Counted from the first letter of the stretch, positions 8,984 to 18,671 are shown. The stretch is 64,000 bases of DNA from Vibrio splendidus 12E03 (GCF_000272105.2 NZ_AJZD02000331.1:33733-97732); one strand, 5' to 3'. A program made the numbers and translations. The notes: generated by a model from the letters alone, not told the origin.

Positions 8984-9599
8984 AACCGATGGGGATTCGC
9001 TGTTCTCAGCGCTAAACGTAACATTAGAATCTGGCCAAATACTGGCTTTGATGGGGCCGAGTGGCTGCGGAAAGTCGACCTTACTGGATGCGATTGCTGG
9101 TCACTTAAGTGAAGAGTTTTCGTATTCTGGCACCGTTGTGTTGAACGATATTCAGCTCGACGAGCTTCCATCACATCAGCGTGAAGTCGGTATTTTGTTT
9201 CAAGATGACTTACTATTCCCTCATCTAAAAGTATGGGAAAACTTGGCGTTCTCTCTGCCTAATTCGGTTAAGGGTTCCGCTCGTCAACAGCAAGCAATGG
9301 CTGCACTAAAAGACATAGAGCTAACTCACTTAGCTGAATCTTTCCCGGATCAAATATCTGGCGGTCAACGCGCAAGAATAAGCTTAACTCGTATGTTGCT
9401 AGCCAAGCCTAAACTCGCCCTGCTTGACGAACCGTTCAGCAAACTGGACCAAGAGTTAAGAGCACAATTTCGCGATTGGGTGTTTGAACAATTGACCAAA
9501 GCGAATATCCCAACATTAATGGTCACGCACGACGAAGCCGATGTACCTCAAGGGGCAGAAGTACTGTCTTGGCCATGGAGAAGTAACAATGCTGGATAA
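8949..9599 (+). CDS. ynjD: ABC transporter ATPase YnjD
   Basis: A 216-residue ATPase with Walker A GPSGCGKST (about 36), Q-loop FQDD, signature SGGQRARISL (about 138), Walker B LALLDEP and the H-loop THDEAD. It lacks the C-terminal regulatory extension seen in maltose-type ATPases, as usual for YnjD. It powers the YnjBC importer from the cytoplasmic face. The start lies inside ynjC, and the end overlaps ynjF by 11 bases. Confidence 0.88.
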   Translation: MSLYLNDLAIRKTDGDSLFSALNVTLESGQILALMGPSGCGKSTLLDAIAGHLSEEFSYSGTVVLNDIQLDELPSHQREVGILFQDDLLFPHLKVWENLAFSLPNSVKGSARQQQAMAALKDIELTHLAESFPDQISGGQRARISLTRMLLAKPKLALLDEPFSKLDQELRAQFRDWVFEQLTKANIPTLMVTHDEADVPQGAEVLSWPWRSNNAG

Positions 9600-10206
9600 G
9601 TACTCCATCAAAGTCATTAAGTGGCCATTGAATCAATCGGCTAAGTTACTGAACCAATTGGGTATCACGGCCAATCAAACCACGTTATTCGGATTTCTGG
9701 TTGGGTGTTTTGCATTTCCAGCGTTAGCATTTCAGCAATACGAATGGGCGTTGGGGTTTATTGTATTTAACAGGGTTTGCGACGGGCTTGATGGAGCCTT
9801 GGCTCGAATCCAAGGCATTAGTGATGCCGGCGGTTTCCTCGACATCAGCCTAGATTTCCTATTCTACTCGTTGATCCCTTTTGGATTTGTCATTGCCAAC
9901 CCAGAACATAACGCCATTGCCGGTGCATTTTTGATCTTCTCTTTTATCGGCACAGGCAGCAGCTTTTTAGCGTTTGCGGTTATGGCAGGCAAGCGAGGCA
10001 TCGAAAACCCAGTCTATAAGCATAAGTCTCTGTACTACATGTCGGGGTTAACCGAGGGAACAGAAACCATCGCTTGTTTCATTGCTTTCTGTATTTGGCC
10101 TCAACACTTTGCGGTTATCGCTTACACCTTTGGTGCAGCATGTTGGCTAACCACGTTCATGCGTATTTATTTTGGGTTCCAGACACTCAAGAATCAAACC
10201 ATCTAG
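9589..10206 (+). CDS. ynjF: CDP-alcohol phosphatidyltransferase family protein YnjF
   Basis: A 205-residue membrane enzyme. The full family motif is present: DGLDGALAR, then eight residues, G, three residues, D, three residues, D (about 64-88). It transfers a phospho-alcohol group between CDP-alcohol and an alcohol acceptor at the membrane. The acceptor of YnjF is unknown. About six membrane helices are visible. I chose ATG 9589 because GGAG is seven bases upstream. The gene overlaps ynjD by 11 bases, which makes co-translation with the ABC importer likely. E. coli has ynjE, a sulfurtransferase gene, between ynjD and ynjF. It is absent here. Confidence 0.87.
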   Translation: MLDKYSIKVIKWPLNQSAKLLNQLGITANQTTLFGFLVGCFAFPALAFQQYEWALGFIVFNRVCDGLDGALARIQGISDAGGFLDISLDFLFYSLIPFGFVIANPEHNAIAGAFLIFSFIGTGSSFLAFAVMAGKRGIENPVYKHKSLYYMSGLTEGTETIACFIAFCIWPQHFAVIAYTFGAACWLTTFMRIYFGFQTLKNQTI

Positions 10207-10231
10207 TATTAGTTTCAGGTTCCTTTCAAAC

Positions 10232-10262
10232 AAAAACGCCGCTCAGATGAGAGGCGTTTTTA
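10232..10262. terminator. Bidirectional terminator between ynjF and a methyltransferase gene
   Basis: The stem AAAACGCC/GGCGTTTT has T-runs on both strands and lies between convergent genes. Confidence 0.8.
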
Positions 10263-10287
10263 TATTCTAGCTAATACTTGAAGCTAA

Positions 10288-11253
10288 TTAGGCATCTGCA
10301 GAAGCGTTAATTTTAAACCTCAACACCTTCAAGCTTGAATCAAGGTCGACATCGACAAACTCAGGCGGGTTGTCTAGACGTTCGATAAACTCAACACTAG
10401 GAGCTTCTTCTGACATCGTCTCAATCAGGAAGTTTGGCGATACTGCTGGCGAATTCACACAAGCAATCACTTGACCGCCTTCAGTTAGAAGTTCAGGCAA
10501 ACGACGTAAGATCTTTTTGTAATCTTTGGTTAGAGCAAAGCTGCCTTTTTGGAACGAAGGTGGATCTATGATCACTAGCTCGTAAGGGCCGCCCTTCTTG
10601 ATTTTTCCCCACGACTTAAAGATATCGTAGCCAAGGAAGTTAACCGAGCGCATATCGTGATCATTCAGACGGTGGTTATCGCGACCTTTGTTTAGTGAGC
10701 CACGTGACATGTCCACGTTCATGCATTGACGAGCGCCACCAGCAATAGCCGCGACAGAGAAACCACAAGTGTATGCGAACAGGTTAAGAACGTTCTTATC
10801 CTTGGCATTATCTTGTACCCACTGACGACCATTACGCATGTCTAGGAACAAACCGAAGTTCTGATTACGGCCAATGTCTAATTGGTACTTAAGACCGTGC
10901 TCAACCACAACCGGAGAGTCATTCAACTCGCCCCATAGAACCTCTGAAGGCGCGCCATCGGCATAACGGTGTTGTAGAACAATGCTTGTGCCCTGCTTTG
11001 ATTGCCAGATATCTTTGTTGGTGAGTTCAACCAATCCAGCTTTTAGAGATGACAAGAATTCATCGTCTACTTCTTTAAACACGTTAACCAGTAGTTGTCC
11101 ATCAACCCAGTCACATGTCAGTTGCTCTAGACCAGGCCAAAACTTACCGCGCCCGTGGAAAATACGGCGTAGCTCGTTTGGTACTTCATTAAGTTGCTGT
11201 TCAATATGACTAAAAAACAGAGGTAAAGCTGATGCTTCCATTATTTCACTCAC
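10288..11253 (-). CDS. Class I SAM-dependent methyltransferase, RlmI/RlmK-like
   Basis: A 321-residue protein. The C-terminal Rossmann methyltransferase domain has the SAM motif NLFAYTCGFSVAA (about 136-148) and the motif IV segment IIDPPSF (about 229-235). Both resemble 23S rRNA methyltransferases of the RlmI/RlmK group. DPPSF rather than a Cys-containing motif makes the exact base target uncertain. The GTG at 11253 overlaps the stop of the upstream pseudouridine synthase gene (GTGA), so the two are translationally coupled. ATG 11241 is an alternative start. Both neighbours act on RNA, which supports a role in rRNA or tRNA modification. Confidence 0.8.
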   Translation of the reverse strand: MSEIMEASALPLFFSHIEQQLNEVPNELRRIFHGRGKFWPGLEQLTCDWVDGQLLVNVFKEVDDEFLSSLKAGLVELTNKDIWQSKQGTSIVLQHRYADGAPSEVLWGELNDSPVVVEHGLKYQLDIGRNQNFGLFLDMRNGRQWVQDNAKDKNVLNLFAYTCGFSVAAIAGGARQCMNVDMSRGSLNKGRDNHRLNDHDMRSVNFLGYDIFKSWGKIKKGGPYELVIIDPPSFQKGSFALTKDYKKILRRLPELLTEGGQVIACVNSPAVSPNFLIETMSEEAPSVEFIERLDNPPEFVDVDLDSSLKVLRFKINASADA

Positions 11254-11948
11254 TTAGTGTTTAGCTTTGGCCAAGTTAATGACCAAGGTTCAAGCCAACT
11301 GTCCAAACCGTTCGACACGGTTTCTTGATGCCACTTCTCTCCCAAAGAGTCTAAGCTCCTTGGGTCACAGACATATTCGTAGGCTTGTGATTGATAGGTA
11401 AATCGAATCGCGAAGGCATGCAGATAACCTCTGTCAGCCTCACTCGATGGATTATAAATAGGGTCACCAACAATGGCTGAGCCGATCGACTTCATCGCGA
11501 CACGGATCTGGTGAGTTCGCCCCGTATAGGGTTTGCATAACAGCAAACGCTCACCGGGTTCAGCCGTTGCTGATAAAAACTGAGTAATCGCAGGATTCTC
11601 TTTGGATGTCAGAAGTTTCCAACTTGAGCGTCGTGAGCGCTCCATGTCTCCTGTGATCAAACCTTGCTTTTTCTTTGGCTTCTTAGAACCGATCGCAAGG
11701 TAGTATTTCTCTACTTCACGCTTTGCAAATAGCTGTGAAAGCTCGCTCGCTGCCGACGCATTTTTTGCCAGCAGCAGAATGCCCGAGGTCATTTTATCAA
11801 GTCGATGAACGAGATACAGCTTAGGCTCATTAATTGCCTTAGCAACTTCTTGAAGCAACATGGTATCGCCATCGTCTTTGTGGACGCTGACTCCAGGATG
11901 CTTATTGATAAGTAAAAAATCAGAGTGGTTCAGAAGAATATCGAACAT
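11250..11948 (-). CDS. RluA-family pseudouridine synthase
   Basis: A protein of about 232 residues with the catalytic HRLDKMTSG motif (Asp nucleophile, about residue 50), the KYYLAI strand and the RTHQIRVAMKSIG motif of the RluA family. It has no S4 domain, as in RluA and TruC. It converts uridine to pseudouridine in rRNA or tRNA. It resembles the TIGR01621 subgroup known in marine gammaproteobacteria, but this is from memory. I prefer ATG 11948, since homology begins at once with DILLNHSDFLLINKHPG. An upstream frame to 12038 adds 30 residues without family resemblance. Confidence 0.82.
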   Translation of the reverse strand: MFDILLNHSDFLLINKHPGVSVHKDDGDTMLLQEVAKAINEPKLYLVHRLDKMTSGILLLAKNASAASELSQLFAKREVEKYYLAIGSKKPKKKQGLITGDMERSRRSSWKLLTSKENPAITQFLSATAEPGERLLLCKPYTGRTHQIRVAMKSIGSAIVGDPIYNPSSEADRGYLHAFAIRFTYQSQAYEYVCDPRSLDSLGEKWHQETVSNGLDSWLEPWSLTWPKLNTK

Positions 11949-12012
11949 GTAAAGGCTAGCTCCATTGTAGAACGTGGAGTATACCGTGTCTGAACCCAGA
12001 TTCCAGCTACGA

Positions 12013-12054
12013 AAAAGCCCAACTAACTCAATTAACATTGAATCATTGGGCTTC
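12013..12054 (-). terminator. Terminator after the chemoreceptor gene
   Basis: The minus-strand hairpin AAGCCCAA...TTGGGCTT, with an inner TCAAT/ATTGA stem, is followed by TTTTT. Confidence 0.65.
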
Positions 12055-12113
12055 TCTTTATTTGTCCGCTTTCGGTAATCTGTTTTTAGTTCCGATTGAA
12101 TACGGACTAAGCA

Positions 12114-13730
12114 CTAAGCAAGTTTGAACTTACCAACCAGTGCTTCTAACTCAGCAACCTTAGCATTCAAACCTGAAGTGTTTTCAGAGCTACGCGTCGC
12201 CAGTTGCAAAGACTGCTCAGAAATATCACTGATCGCCGTAATATCAGCCGCAATCTCTTTAGTCACAGCCGTCTGTTCTTCTGCCGCAGTCGCGATTGAG
12301 TTGACCATGCTTTGTACATTACCCGCACCGCTCACAATCGCTTCGAGTGCTGAAACTGCACCAGAGCTTTGCTCGACACCAATTTCAACTAAGCGACAGT
12401 TATCTTGAGTGTAAGTCACTGCTTCTTGAGTGCCCGATTGAATCGATTGAATGATGCCCGAGACTTCTTGTGTCGCTTTGGTTGTTCTTTCTGCTAGCGC
12501 TCGCACTTCATCGGCTACCACAGCAAAACCACGACCAAATTCGCCAGCACGTGCCGCTTCAATTGCAGCGTTAAGAGCTAACAGGTTGGTTTGTTCAGCA
12601 ATGTCTTCGATTACCTTAATAACGCTACCAATCTGCTCACCATGCGAACCTAACGTGTTCATCTGTAGCGACATGTCACTCATTTGAGTCGACACTTGTT
12701 GAATACTCGCCACCATCTCAACAATCACGTTGCGGCCATCTTCTGCAGAGGTTTCAGAGCGACGTGCTTCCTCATAAGTAGAAGTACCTTGTTGAGCCAC
12801 TTCAGAAATGGTCAAACTTAGCTCTTCAGCAGCCGTTGCAATCAAGTTAGCTTTGTCTGCTTGAGCTGATGCACCAGTAACGATGTCTTGGCTAATAGAA
12901 GATAGCTCCCCTGTCACAGATTGGACTTGGTGAGTCACAGACGAGATAGAACCTAGTAGGTCTACTAGCGATTTCTGCATCTGGTTAATCGACTTAGCCA
13001 GCTCAGCCAATTCATCACCAGAATCGTCAATAATATCGCCTGCCGTTAGGTCACCATTTGCTACACGTCGTGCTACTTGTTCAACACGAGTCAAGCGGTT
13101 GGTAATAGAGCTAGACAATAGATACGCAATCACACAACCAAAGACAATCGCAATAGCAGACAACACCATTATGGTACGTTCGATGGTGGTAAACGTATCG
13201 GTTAGTGTCAGTAGTGACTGTTCTGTATCTGCACGCTCACTTGCTGATGCTTGATCCAGTAAGTTCTCAATAGGGATAAGATTGCTCTCATACAAAGATC
13301 GTAGCTGTTGAATGTTGGCTAGTAGCGCAGCTTCATCATTGATCTTCGGCACAAGCTTTGATTCAAACTCTTGAGTGAAACGCCCCATCAGGTCTTCAAT
13401 TCGCTGAATACGGCGGTGATCTTCCGAACCTCTACTCTCCAAACGCTTCGCCTGCTCGATTGCTTGGGCAAATTCGTTCTTATTGGTTCGATAATCGTTC
13501 AGCGCGTTATCAACCTGAATGATCGCACCCAACGCATCTCGGTAGACATCTCCAGCTTCATCTATCAGAACAAGATAGGTAACAGTGCCCGGTACATCGT
13601 CCATTCTGATCTCATCAGCACTTTTATGAGCGCCAATAACCTCTATCCATACAATACTGACTAACGTGACAAGCACTGCCAATATAGAGCCAAAACCGGC
13701 ATACAGTTTCTTTCTCACTGACAATTTCAC
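12114..13730 (-). CDS. Methyl-accepting chemotaxis protein
   Basis: A 538-residue chemoreceptor. TM1 is at about 10-32, a helical periplasmic domain of about 155 residues follows, TM2 is at about 188-208, then a HAMP domain (RLTRVEQVARRVANGDL) and the cytoplasmic signalling hairpin. The hairpin tip (EQTNLLALNAAIEAARAGE) is the conserved CheA/CheW contact. The periplasmic part looks like a four-helix bundle, so it may sense a small ligand. No C-terminal CheR-docking pentapeptide is present. It is transcribed alone. Confidence 0.93.
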   Translation of the reverse strand: MKLSVRKKLYAGFGSILAVLVTLVSIVWIEVIGAHKSADEIRMDDVPGTVTYLVLIDEAGDVYRDALGAIIQVDNALNDYRTNKNEFAQAIEQAKRLESRGSEDHRRIQRIEDLMGRFTQEFESKLVPKINDEAALLANIQQLRSLYESNLIPIENLLDQASASERADTEQSLLTLTDTFTTIERTIMVLSAIAIVFGCVIAYLLSSSITNRLTRVEQVARRVANGDLTAGDIIDDSGDELAELAKSINQMQKSLVDLLGSISSVTHQVQSVTGELSSISQDIVTGASAQADKANLIATAAEELSLTISEVAQQGTSTYEEARRSETSAEDGRNVIVEMVASIQQVSTQMSDMSLQMNTLGSHGEQIGSVIKVIEDIAEQTNLLALNAAIEAARAGEFGRGFAVVADEVRALAERTTKATQEVSGIIQSIQSGTQEAVTYTQDNCRLVEIGVEQSSGAVSALEAIVSGAGNVQSMVNSIATAAEEQTAVTKEIAADITAISDISEQSLQLATRSSENTSGLNAKVAELEALVGKFKLA

Positions 13731-13854
13731 ACAACACCTACCTAAATTAAATACGGACTGAACAGCCCTAACCAGTAAATATATCGGCTAGCAAACGGAT
13801 AACTTTAGTGAATGCATAACTTTTATTTTTCGATAAGAATTAAGTATTTAAAAC

Positions 13855-13883
13855 AAAAAAACGGGAGCCAATGGCTCCCGTTT
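13855..13883 (-). terminator. Terminator after the NSS transporter gene
   Basis: The stem AACGGGAGCC/GGCTCCCGTT with a short loop has a T-run on the minus strand. Confidence 0.88.
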
Positions 13884-13937
13884 CTTAACTTACTTTAACT
13901 CGCGATTGTATCGTCTAAGAGATTTAGTTTCTTAGAA

Positions 13938-15371
13938 CTATAGCTTCTTAGAGATGACCGCAGAGCCAGCAATGATACCAATACCTAGTAGCATGATTGC
14001 ACCTTTACCGCTGTCGAAGCCAGAAGAGATACCCATGAACGCTACGATAGCGATAGCTACTGGGATGATGTACTTAACTAGTGTGTACCATAGACCGAAT
14101 AGTGGGAAAGATACTTCACCGTCGTTAGTGATTTCTTTCTCTAGGTCAGCACGGTTTAGTCTCCAACCAGCGAAGATACATACCAACATACCGCCAACTG
14201 CTAGGAAGATCTTATCAGTTAGTAGGTCGAAGATATCAAACGCACCAGTACCGAACAGTGTTGGACCGAAGCCACCAAGTGATAGAGAAGCGAAGATACA
14301 TAGAATCGCCATTACTACACTTGCAGACAGTACAGCTGTTACACGCTTCATGCCCTTCTCATCGATTAGGTAAGAAACAACAACTTCAAGTAGAGATACT
14401 GAAGAAGTCAGTGCCGCAACACTTAGACCAACGAAGAACATAAGAGCAAATAGAAGACCAACTACGCCGCCCATTTCAGCGAATAGCTGAGGAACAACAA
14501 CGAATACTAGACCAGGACCAGCTGCAGGCTCCATACCGAATGCGAACATTGCAGGGAACATTGCAACACCAGCTAGGATAGCAACACCAGTATCCATTGC
14601 AGTAACCATAGCTGTCGTTTGAACTAGGTTCTCTTTCTTCTTAAGGTAAGAACCGTAAGTCAACATACAACCCATACCAAGAGATAGTGAGAAGAATGCT
14701 TGACCTAGTGCAGCTAGGATTACACCGCTGTCTACTTTAGAGAAGTCAGGGCTGAATAGGAATTCAAGACCAGCCATCGCGCCCGGAAGCATGATGCCTT
14801 TGATGGATACCACGATAAGGATAATGAAAAGAAGTGGCATCAGGATCTTACCAGCTTTCTCAATACCACCAGAGATACCCTTCATAACAATAACAATGTT
14901 AAGTAGTAGGTATAGGCCCATCCACATAAGTGGTTGAACTGGGTTTGAGATAAAGCCACCGAAGCTGTCACCGATTGCTTCAGGTGCGTCTAGCAGACCA
15001 CCAGCAATCTTACCGATGTATGCGATAGACCAGCCACCTACTACAGGGTAGAAACCCATGATAAGTAGACCACTGACTACGCCGATAACACCAGCGAACG
15101 TCCAACGACGGTCAGTTGTTTTGAATGCACCTACTGCTGATTTTTGCGTATGACGGCCAATCGCAAATTCAGTCAGCATTACACTGAAACCGATGAAGAT
15201 TACAAAAAACAGGTAAATTGCAACGAATGCACCGCCGCCACTTTCGCCTGCTGTGTAAGGGAATTTCCAAATGTTACCTAGACCAACAGCAGAACCTGCT
15301 GCAGCCATTACGAATCCTAACTTCGAACCCCAGGTATCGCGGGGTGTTGTGGTTGTATTACTAGTAGCCAC
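13938..15371 (-). CDS. Sodium-dependent transporter of the NSS (SNF) family
   Basis: A 477-residue inner-membrane protein with about twelve helices. The N-terminal WGSKLGFVMAAAGSAVGLG and NIWKFPY segments are the NSS signature around the first sodium site. Members import amino acids or amines with sodium. The specificity cannot be read from sequence. It is divergent from cls, sharing an upstream region of 367 bases, and ends in a strong terminator. Confidence 0.92.
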   Translation of the reverse strand: MATSNTTTTPRDTWGSKLGFVMAAAGSAVGLGNIWKFPYTAGESGGGAFVAIYLFFVIFIGFSVMLTEFAIGRHTQKSAVGAFKTTDRRWTFAGVIGVVSGLLIMGFYPVVGGWSIAYIGKIAGGLLDAPEAIGDSFGGFISNPVQPLMWMGLYLLLNIVIVMKGISGGIEKAGKILMPLLFIILIVVSIKGIMLPGAMAGLEFLFSPDFSKVDSGVILAALGQAFFSLSLGMGCMLTYGSYLKKKENLVQTTAMVTAMDTGVAILAGVAMFPAMFAFGMEPAAGPGLVFVVVPQLFAEMGGVVGLLFALMFFVGLSVAALTSSVSLLEVVVSYLIDEKGMKRVTAVLSASVVMAILCIFASLSLGGFGPTLFGTGAFDIFDLLTDKIFLAVGGMLVCIFAGWRLNRADLEKEITNDGEVSFPLFGLWYTLVKYIIPVAIAIVAFMGISSGFDSGKGAIMLLGIGIIAGSAVISKKL

Positions 15372-15738
15372 GTGTACTCCAAACTTTTGTGTTATGTGAT
15401 GTTGTGTTTTGCTTTGGGTGGCGTCTTTAAAAGATAAGGCGTATAAAAAAATTTACACACCTAAAAGATTTGATTGACGCTCGTTATCTGGCAAGTAAAC
15501 CAGTTTAAGAATAAAATTGGAAGCCCGAACCGTACATATTTCGTTACCAATGTAAATTTTTATGGTTAAATGCCGCCTTTTCATACAAAACAATCGTTTT
15601 CGTCTTAAGTTAACCAAAACTTAACAACTATAACCTGTTTACAGCTTTAGCTCTAATTTGTAAATAGTTGATTCCTTAAATTCCCATATCCGCAAAATAG
15701 CATTACTATCTAAGTGTCTCTTTTTTCGAGTATTCAAT
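15372..15738. other. Divergent promoter region of the NSS transporter and cls
   Basis: 367 AT-rich bases between divergent genes. It should contain both promoters. I recognise no riboswitch, operator palindrome or small gene in it. Confidence 0.4.
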
Positions 15739-17193
15739 GTGGAAAAGCTCTACCATTTTTTAACTTTAGCCTCTGTCGCTTTGTACTGGGTGCTTGTAGC
15801 CGGTGTGACTTTCCGTGTCGTACTAAAACGACGCTCTGTCAGCGTTTCTCTCGCGTGGTTGATGGTTATCTACATTATCCCAATTGTAGGTGTCGCTTGT
15901 TACTTCCTTTTTGGAGAGCTAAACCTAGGCAGAAAAAGGGCTGAGCGCGCTCACCGCATGTTTACTCCGTTTGGTGATTGGTTCCGAAAACTAGATGATT
16001 GCCAGCTCCACCTGCCAGGAAAGGTCGGCTCCCCTATCCACAAGATCGATGAACTTTGTAATAATCGAATGGGCATTCCTGCACTCAGCGGAAACACACT
16101 TTCACTGCAAGCGTCTCCCAATGAGATCTTACACGCAATTATTGAAGATATAGAAAATGCCCAAACCAGTATCAAGATGGTTTTCTATATTTGGCATCCT
16201 GGAGGCTTAACGGATTCGGTTGGTTCCGCACTCATTCGAGCTGCGAAACGTGGAGTGGATGTTAAAGTCTTGCTTGATTCAGCAGGTAGCCCACGATTTT
16301 TCAAAAGCCACTGGCTTTCAATGATGAAAGACGCCGGTGTGCAAGTTGTACAAGCATTAGAGGTTAGCCCTTGGCGTATTTTAATACGCCGCCTAGATCT
16401 AAGGCAGCACCGCAAGATCATCGTGATTGATGAAACCATTGCCTATACCGGTTCAATGAACATGGTCGACCCTGCTCACTTCAAACAGAGCTCAGGTGTG
16501 GGTCAGTGGATTGACGTAATGGTTCGTGTAACTGGCCCTACCGTTAATGTGCTGTCGGCCATCCATGGTTGGGATTGGGAAGTCGAAACAGGTGAACGAA
16601 TCCTTCCTGATTTACCAGAGTGTCCGGTTGAAGAGGTAATGACGCATCATCCAGTTCAGGTAGTACCATCAGGCCCGGGCATGCCAGAATATTTGATCCT
16701 ACAAGTTCTGACCATTGCGATTAATCAGGCAAACCATTCAGTTCGTATCACAACCCCCTACTTTGTACCGAGTGCCGATTTATTAGAAACACTCAAAATG
16801 ACAGCGCAACGCGGTGTAAACGTAGAACTGATCATCCCACACAACAACGATTCATTGATGGTTAAGTGGGCCTCACGCGCGTTTTATACTGAACTGCTTG
16901 AAGCTGGCGTGAAGATTTACGAGTTTTACGGTGGACTTCTTCACACTAAGTCAGTAGTGATTGATGAAGAGTTTTGTTTAATCGGAACGGTCAATATCGA
17001 CATGCGCAGTTTATGGCTTAACTTCGAAGTGACGCTCGCTGTTGACGATGTGCACTTCACTCAGCAGCTATCTGAACTGCAGCAATCTTACATCGAGTCA
17101 TCGCATCCAGTAGAACTGGAGCAGTGGGAGCAGAGAAATCTGCGTAACCGCTTCTTCGAAAGGTTGTTCTATCTGTTCAATCCACTGCTGTAA
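15739..17193 (+). CDS. cls: Cardiolipin synthase ClsA
   Basis: A 484-residue enzyme with two N-terminal membrane segments (to about residue 60; the pattern YWVLVAGVTFRVVLKRRSV is as in E. coli ClsA). Two phospholipase-D HKD motifs follow: HRKIIVIDETIAYTGSMN (about 225) and HTKSVVIDEEFCLIGTVN (about 401). It joins two phosphatidylglycerol molecules into cardiolipin at the inner membrane. The start is GTG with only a weak ribosome site (CGAG), but the N-terminus aligns well with the family. Confidence 0.93.
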   Translation: MEKLYHFLTLASVALYWVLVAGVTFRVVLKRRSVSVSLAWLMVIYIIPIVGVACYFLFGELNLGRKRAERAHRMFTPFGDWFRKLDDCQLHLPGKVGSPIHKIDELCNNRMGIPALSGNTLSLQASPNEILHAIIEDIENAQTSIKMVFYIWHPGGLTDSVGSALIRAAKRGVDVKVLLDSAGSPRFFKSHWLSMMKDAGVQVVQALEVSPWRILIRRLDLRQHRKIIVIDETIAYTGSMNMVDPAHFKQSSGVGQWIDVMVRVTGPTVNVLSAIHGWDWEVETGERILPDLPECPVEEVMTHHPVQVVPSGPGMPEYLILQVLTIAINQANHSVRITTPYFVPSADLLETLKMTAQRGVNVELIIPHNNDSLMVKWASRAFYTELLEAGVKIYEFYGGLLHTKSVVIDEEFCLIGTVNIDMRSLWLNFEVTLAVDDVHFTQQLSELQQSYIESSHPVELEQWEQRNLRNRFFERLFYLFNPLL

Positions 17194-17240
17194 TCCAATC
17201 AATGGGTCCATGCCGACTCATCTCTCACTGCCTATCTGAT

Positions 17241-17279
17241 TTTTAGCCTTTCACGATAAACGACGTGAAAGGTTAAAAA
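17241..17279. repeat. Long inverted repeat between cls and metC
   Basis: Two arms of about 16 bases (TTTTAGCCTTTCACG and CGTGAAAGGTTAAAA), nearly perfect, are separated by 8 bases. No clear T-run follows on either strand, so a classical terminator is not certain. It could be an operator or an RNA hairpin. Confidence 0.6.
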
Positions 17280-17376
17280 GAGAAAGAAAAGCATAAAAAC
17301 TCCCGCTTCACTCTTGCTTTGAAGGCTATTGGCATGTTTTAAATAGGACATAACCGATTGATAAGGAATTCACAGC

Positions 17377-18561
17377 ATGTCCGAGAACAAAACCACTAAG
17401 CTGATCACTGCAGGTCGTGATAAGAAGTGGACCAATGGTGTCGTTAACCCACCAGTACAGCGCGCTTCAACCGTCGTGTTCAACTCAGTAGAAGAAAAGC
17501 GTAAAGCTACGATTAATCGCGCCAACAAAACGCTTTTTTACGGACGTCGTGGAACCAATACTCATTTCGCCTTCCAAGATGCCATGGTTGAAGTCGAGGG
17601 CGGCGCAGGCTGTGCACTTTACCCTTGTGGTACTGCAGCCATTTCAAATGCCATTCTTTCTTTTGTAGAAACAGGCGATCATATTCTGATGGTCGACACC
17701 TGCTACGAACCGACGCGTGATTTCTGTGACACCATCATGAAGAAGATGGGTGTAGAGACGACCTACTACGAACCAACGATCGGTGAAGGCATCCAAGACC
17801 TTATTAAGCCAAACACTAAGGTGCTGTTTACCGAATCTCCGGGCTCAGTCACCATGGAAGTGCAAGACATTCCAACGCTAGCGCGTATTGCTCATGAACA
17901 CGACATCATCGTGATGCTCGATAACACATGGGCTGCTGGTGTGAACTTCTCACCGTTTGATTTTGGCGTTGATATCTCGATTCAAGCTGCGACCAAATAC
18001 ATTGTTGGTCACTCTGATGTGATGTTAGGTACTGCTGTTGCCAACGAGAAGTGTTGGGATCAACTAAGAGAACAGAGCTATTTGATGGGGCAATGTGTAT
18101 CACCAGATGACGCTTACCTTGCCCTTCGTGGTATTCGTACTCTTGACGTTCGACTACGCCAACATGCAGAGAGCAGCTTGAAAGTCGCAAAATGGCTGGA
18201 GACTCGACCTGAGGTTGATCATGTTCGTCACCCTGCCCTTGAGTCTTGCCCTGGTCATGAATTCTTCAAACGAGATTTTACTGGCGGCAATGGCCTGTTC
18301 TCGTTTGTTCTAAAGAACTCAAACACAAAAGCAACGACAGCACTGCTTGATGGCATGACACACTTCAGCATGGGTTATTCATGGGGTGGTTTCGAGAGCT
18401 TAATTCTAGCGAATGAACCAAGCAGTTTTGATAGCCTAAGAACGGTAGCGAATCCGAACTTCGAAGGGACTTTGATTCGTGTTCACGTCGGCTTAGAAGA
18501 CGTCGATGATTTGATTGCAGATCTTGAGGCTGGATTAGAACGTTACAACGCTCTGGTTTAA
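17377..18561 (+). CDS. metC: Cystathionine beta-lyase MetC
   Basis: A 394-residue PLP enzyme of the Cys/Met metabolism family. It splits cystathionine into homocysteine, pyruvate and ammonia in methionine synthesis. Recognisable parts are YGRRGTNTHFAFQ (about 50), LYPCGTAAISNAIL, VMLDNTWAAG with the PLP-binding Asp, and IQAATKYIVGHSDVMLG with the Schiff-base Lys (about 210). The length matches E. coli MetC. It is transcribed alone and ends in a strong terminator. Confidence 0.93.
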   Translation: MSENKTTKLITAGRDKKWTNGVVNPPVQRASTVVFNSVEEKRKATINRANKTLFYGRRGTNTHFAFQDAMVEVEGGAGCALYPCGTAAISNAILSFVETGDHILMVDTCYEPTRDFCDTIMKKMGVETTYYEPTIGEGIQDLIKPNTKVLFTESPGSVTMEVQDIPTLARIAHEHDIIVMLDNTWAAGVNFSPFDFGVDISIQAATKYIVGHSDVMLGTAVANEKCWDQLREQSYLMGQCVSPDDAYLALRGIRTLDVRLRQHAESSLKVAKWLETRPEVDHVRHPALESCPGHEFFKRDFTGGNGLFSFVLKNSNTKATTALLDGMTHFSMGYSWGGFESLILANEPSSFDSLRTVANPNFEGTLIRVHVGLEDVDDLIADLEAGLERYNALV

Positions 18562-18585
18562 TCTGACACGTTAGATTCAATAAGC

Positions 18586-18613
18586 AAAAAGGCAGGATAT
18601 TCCTGCCTTTTTC
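18586..18613. terminator. Bidirectional terminator after metC
   Basis: The stem AAAAAGGCAGGA/TCCTGCCTTTTT has T-runs on both strands and lies between convergent genes. Confidence 0.9.
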
Positions 18614-18671
18614 AGTTCTGCCTATCAGCTGCCTGTAATCCAGCTACTGACACAAAGCGCTTTATAAATGA

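Noticed and set aside
6111..9599. The ynjBCD importer as a thiamine transporter
   Set aside because: No thiamine riboswitch is visible upstream and the binding protein matches YnjB better than ThiB. The ligand remains unknown.
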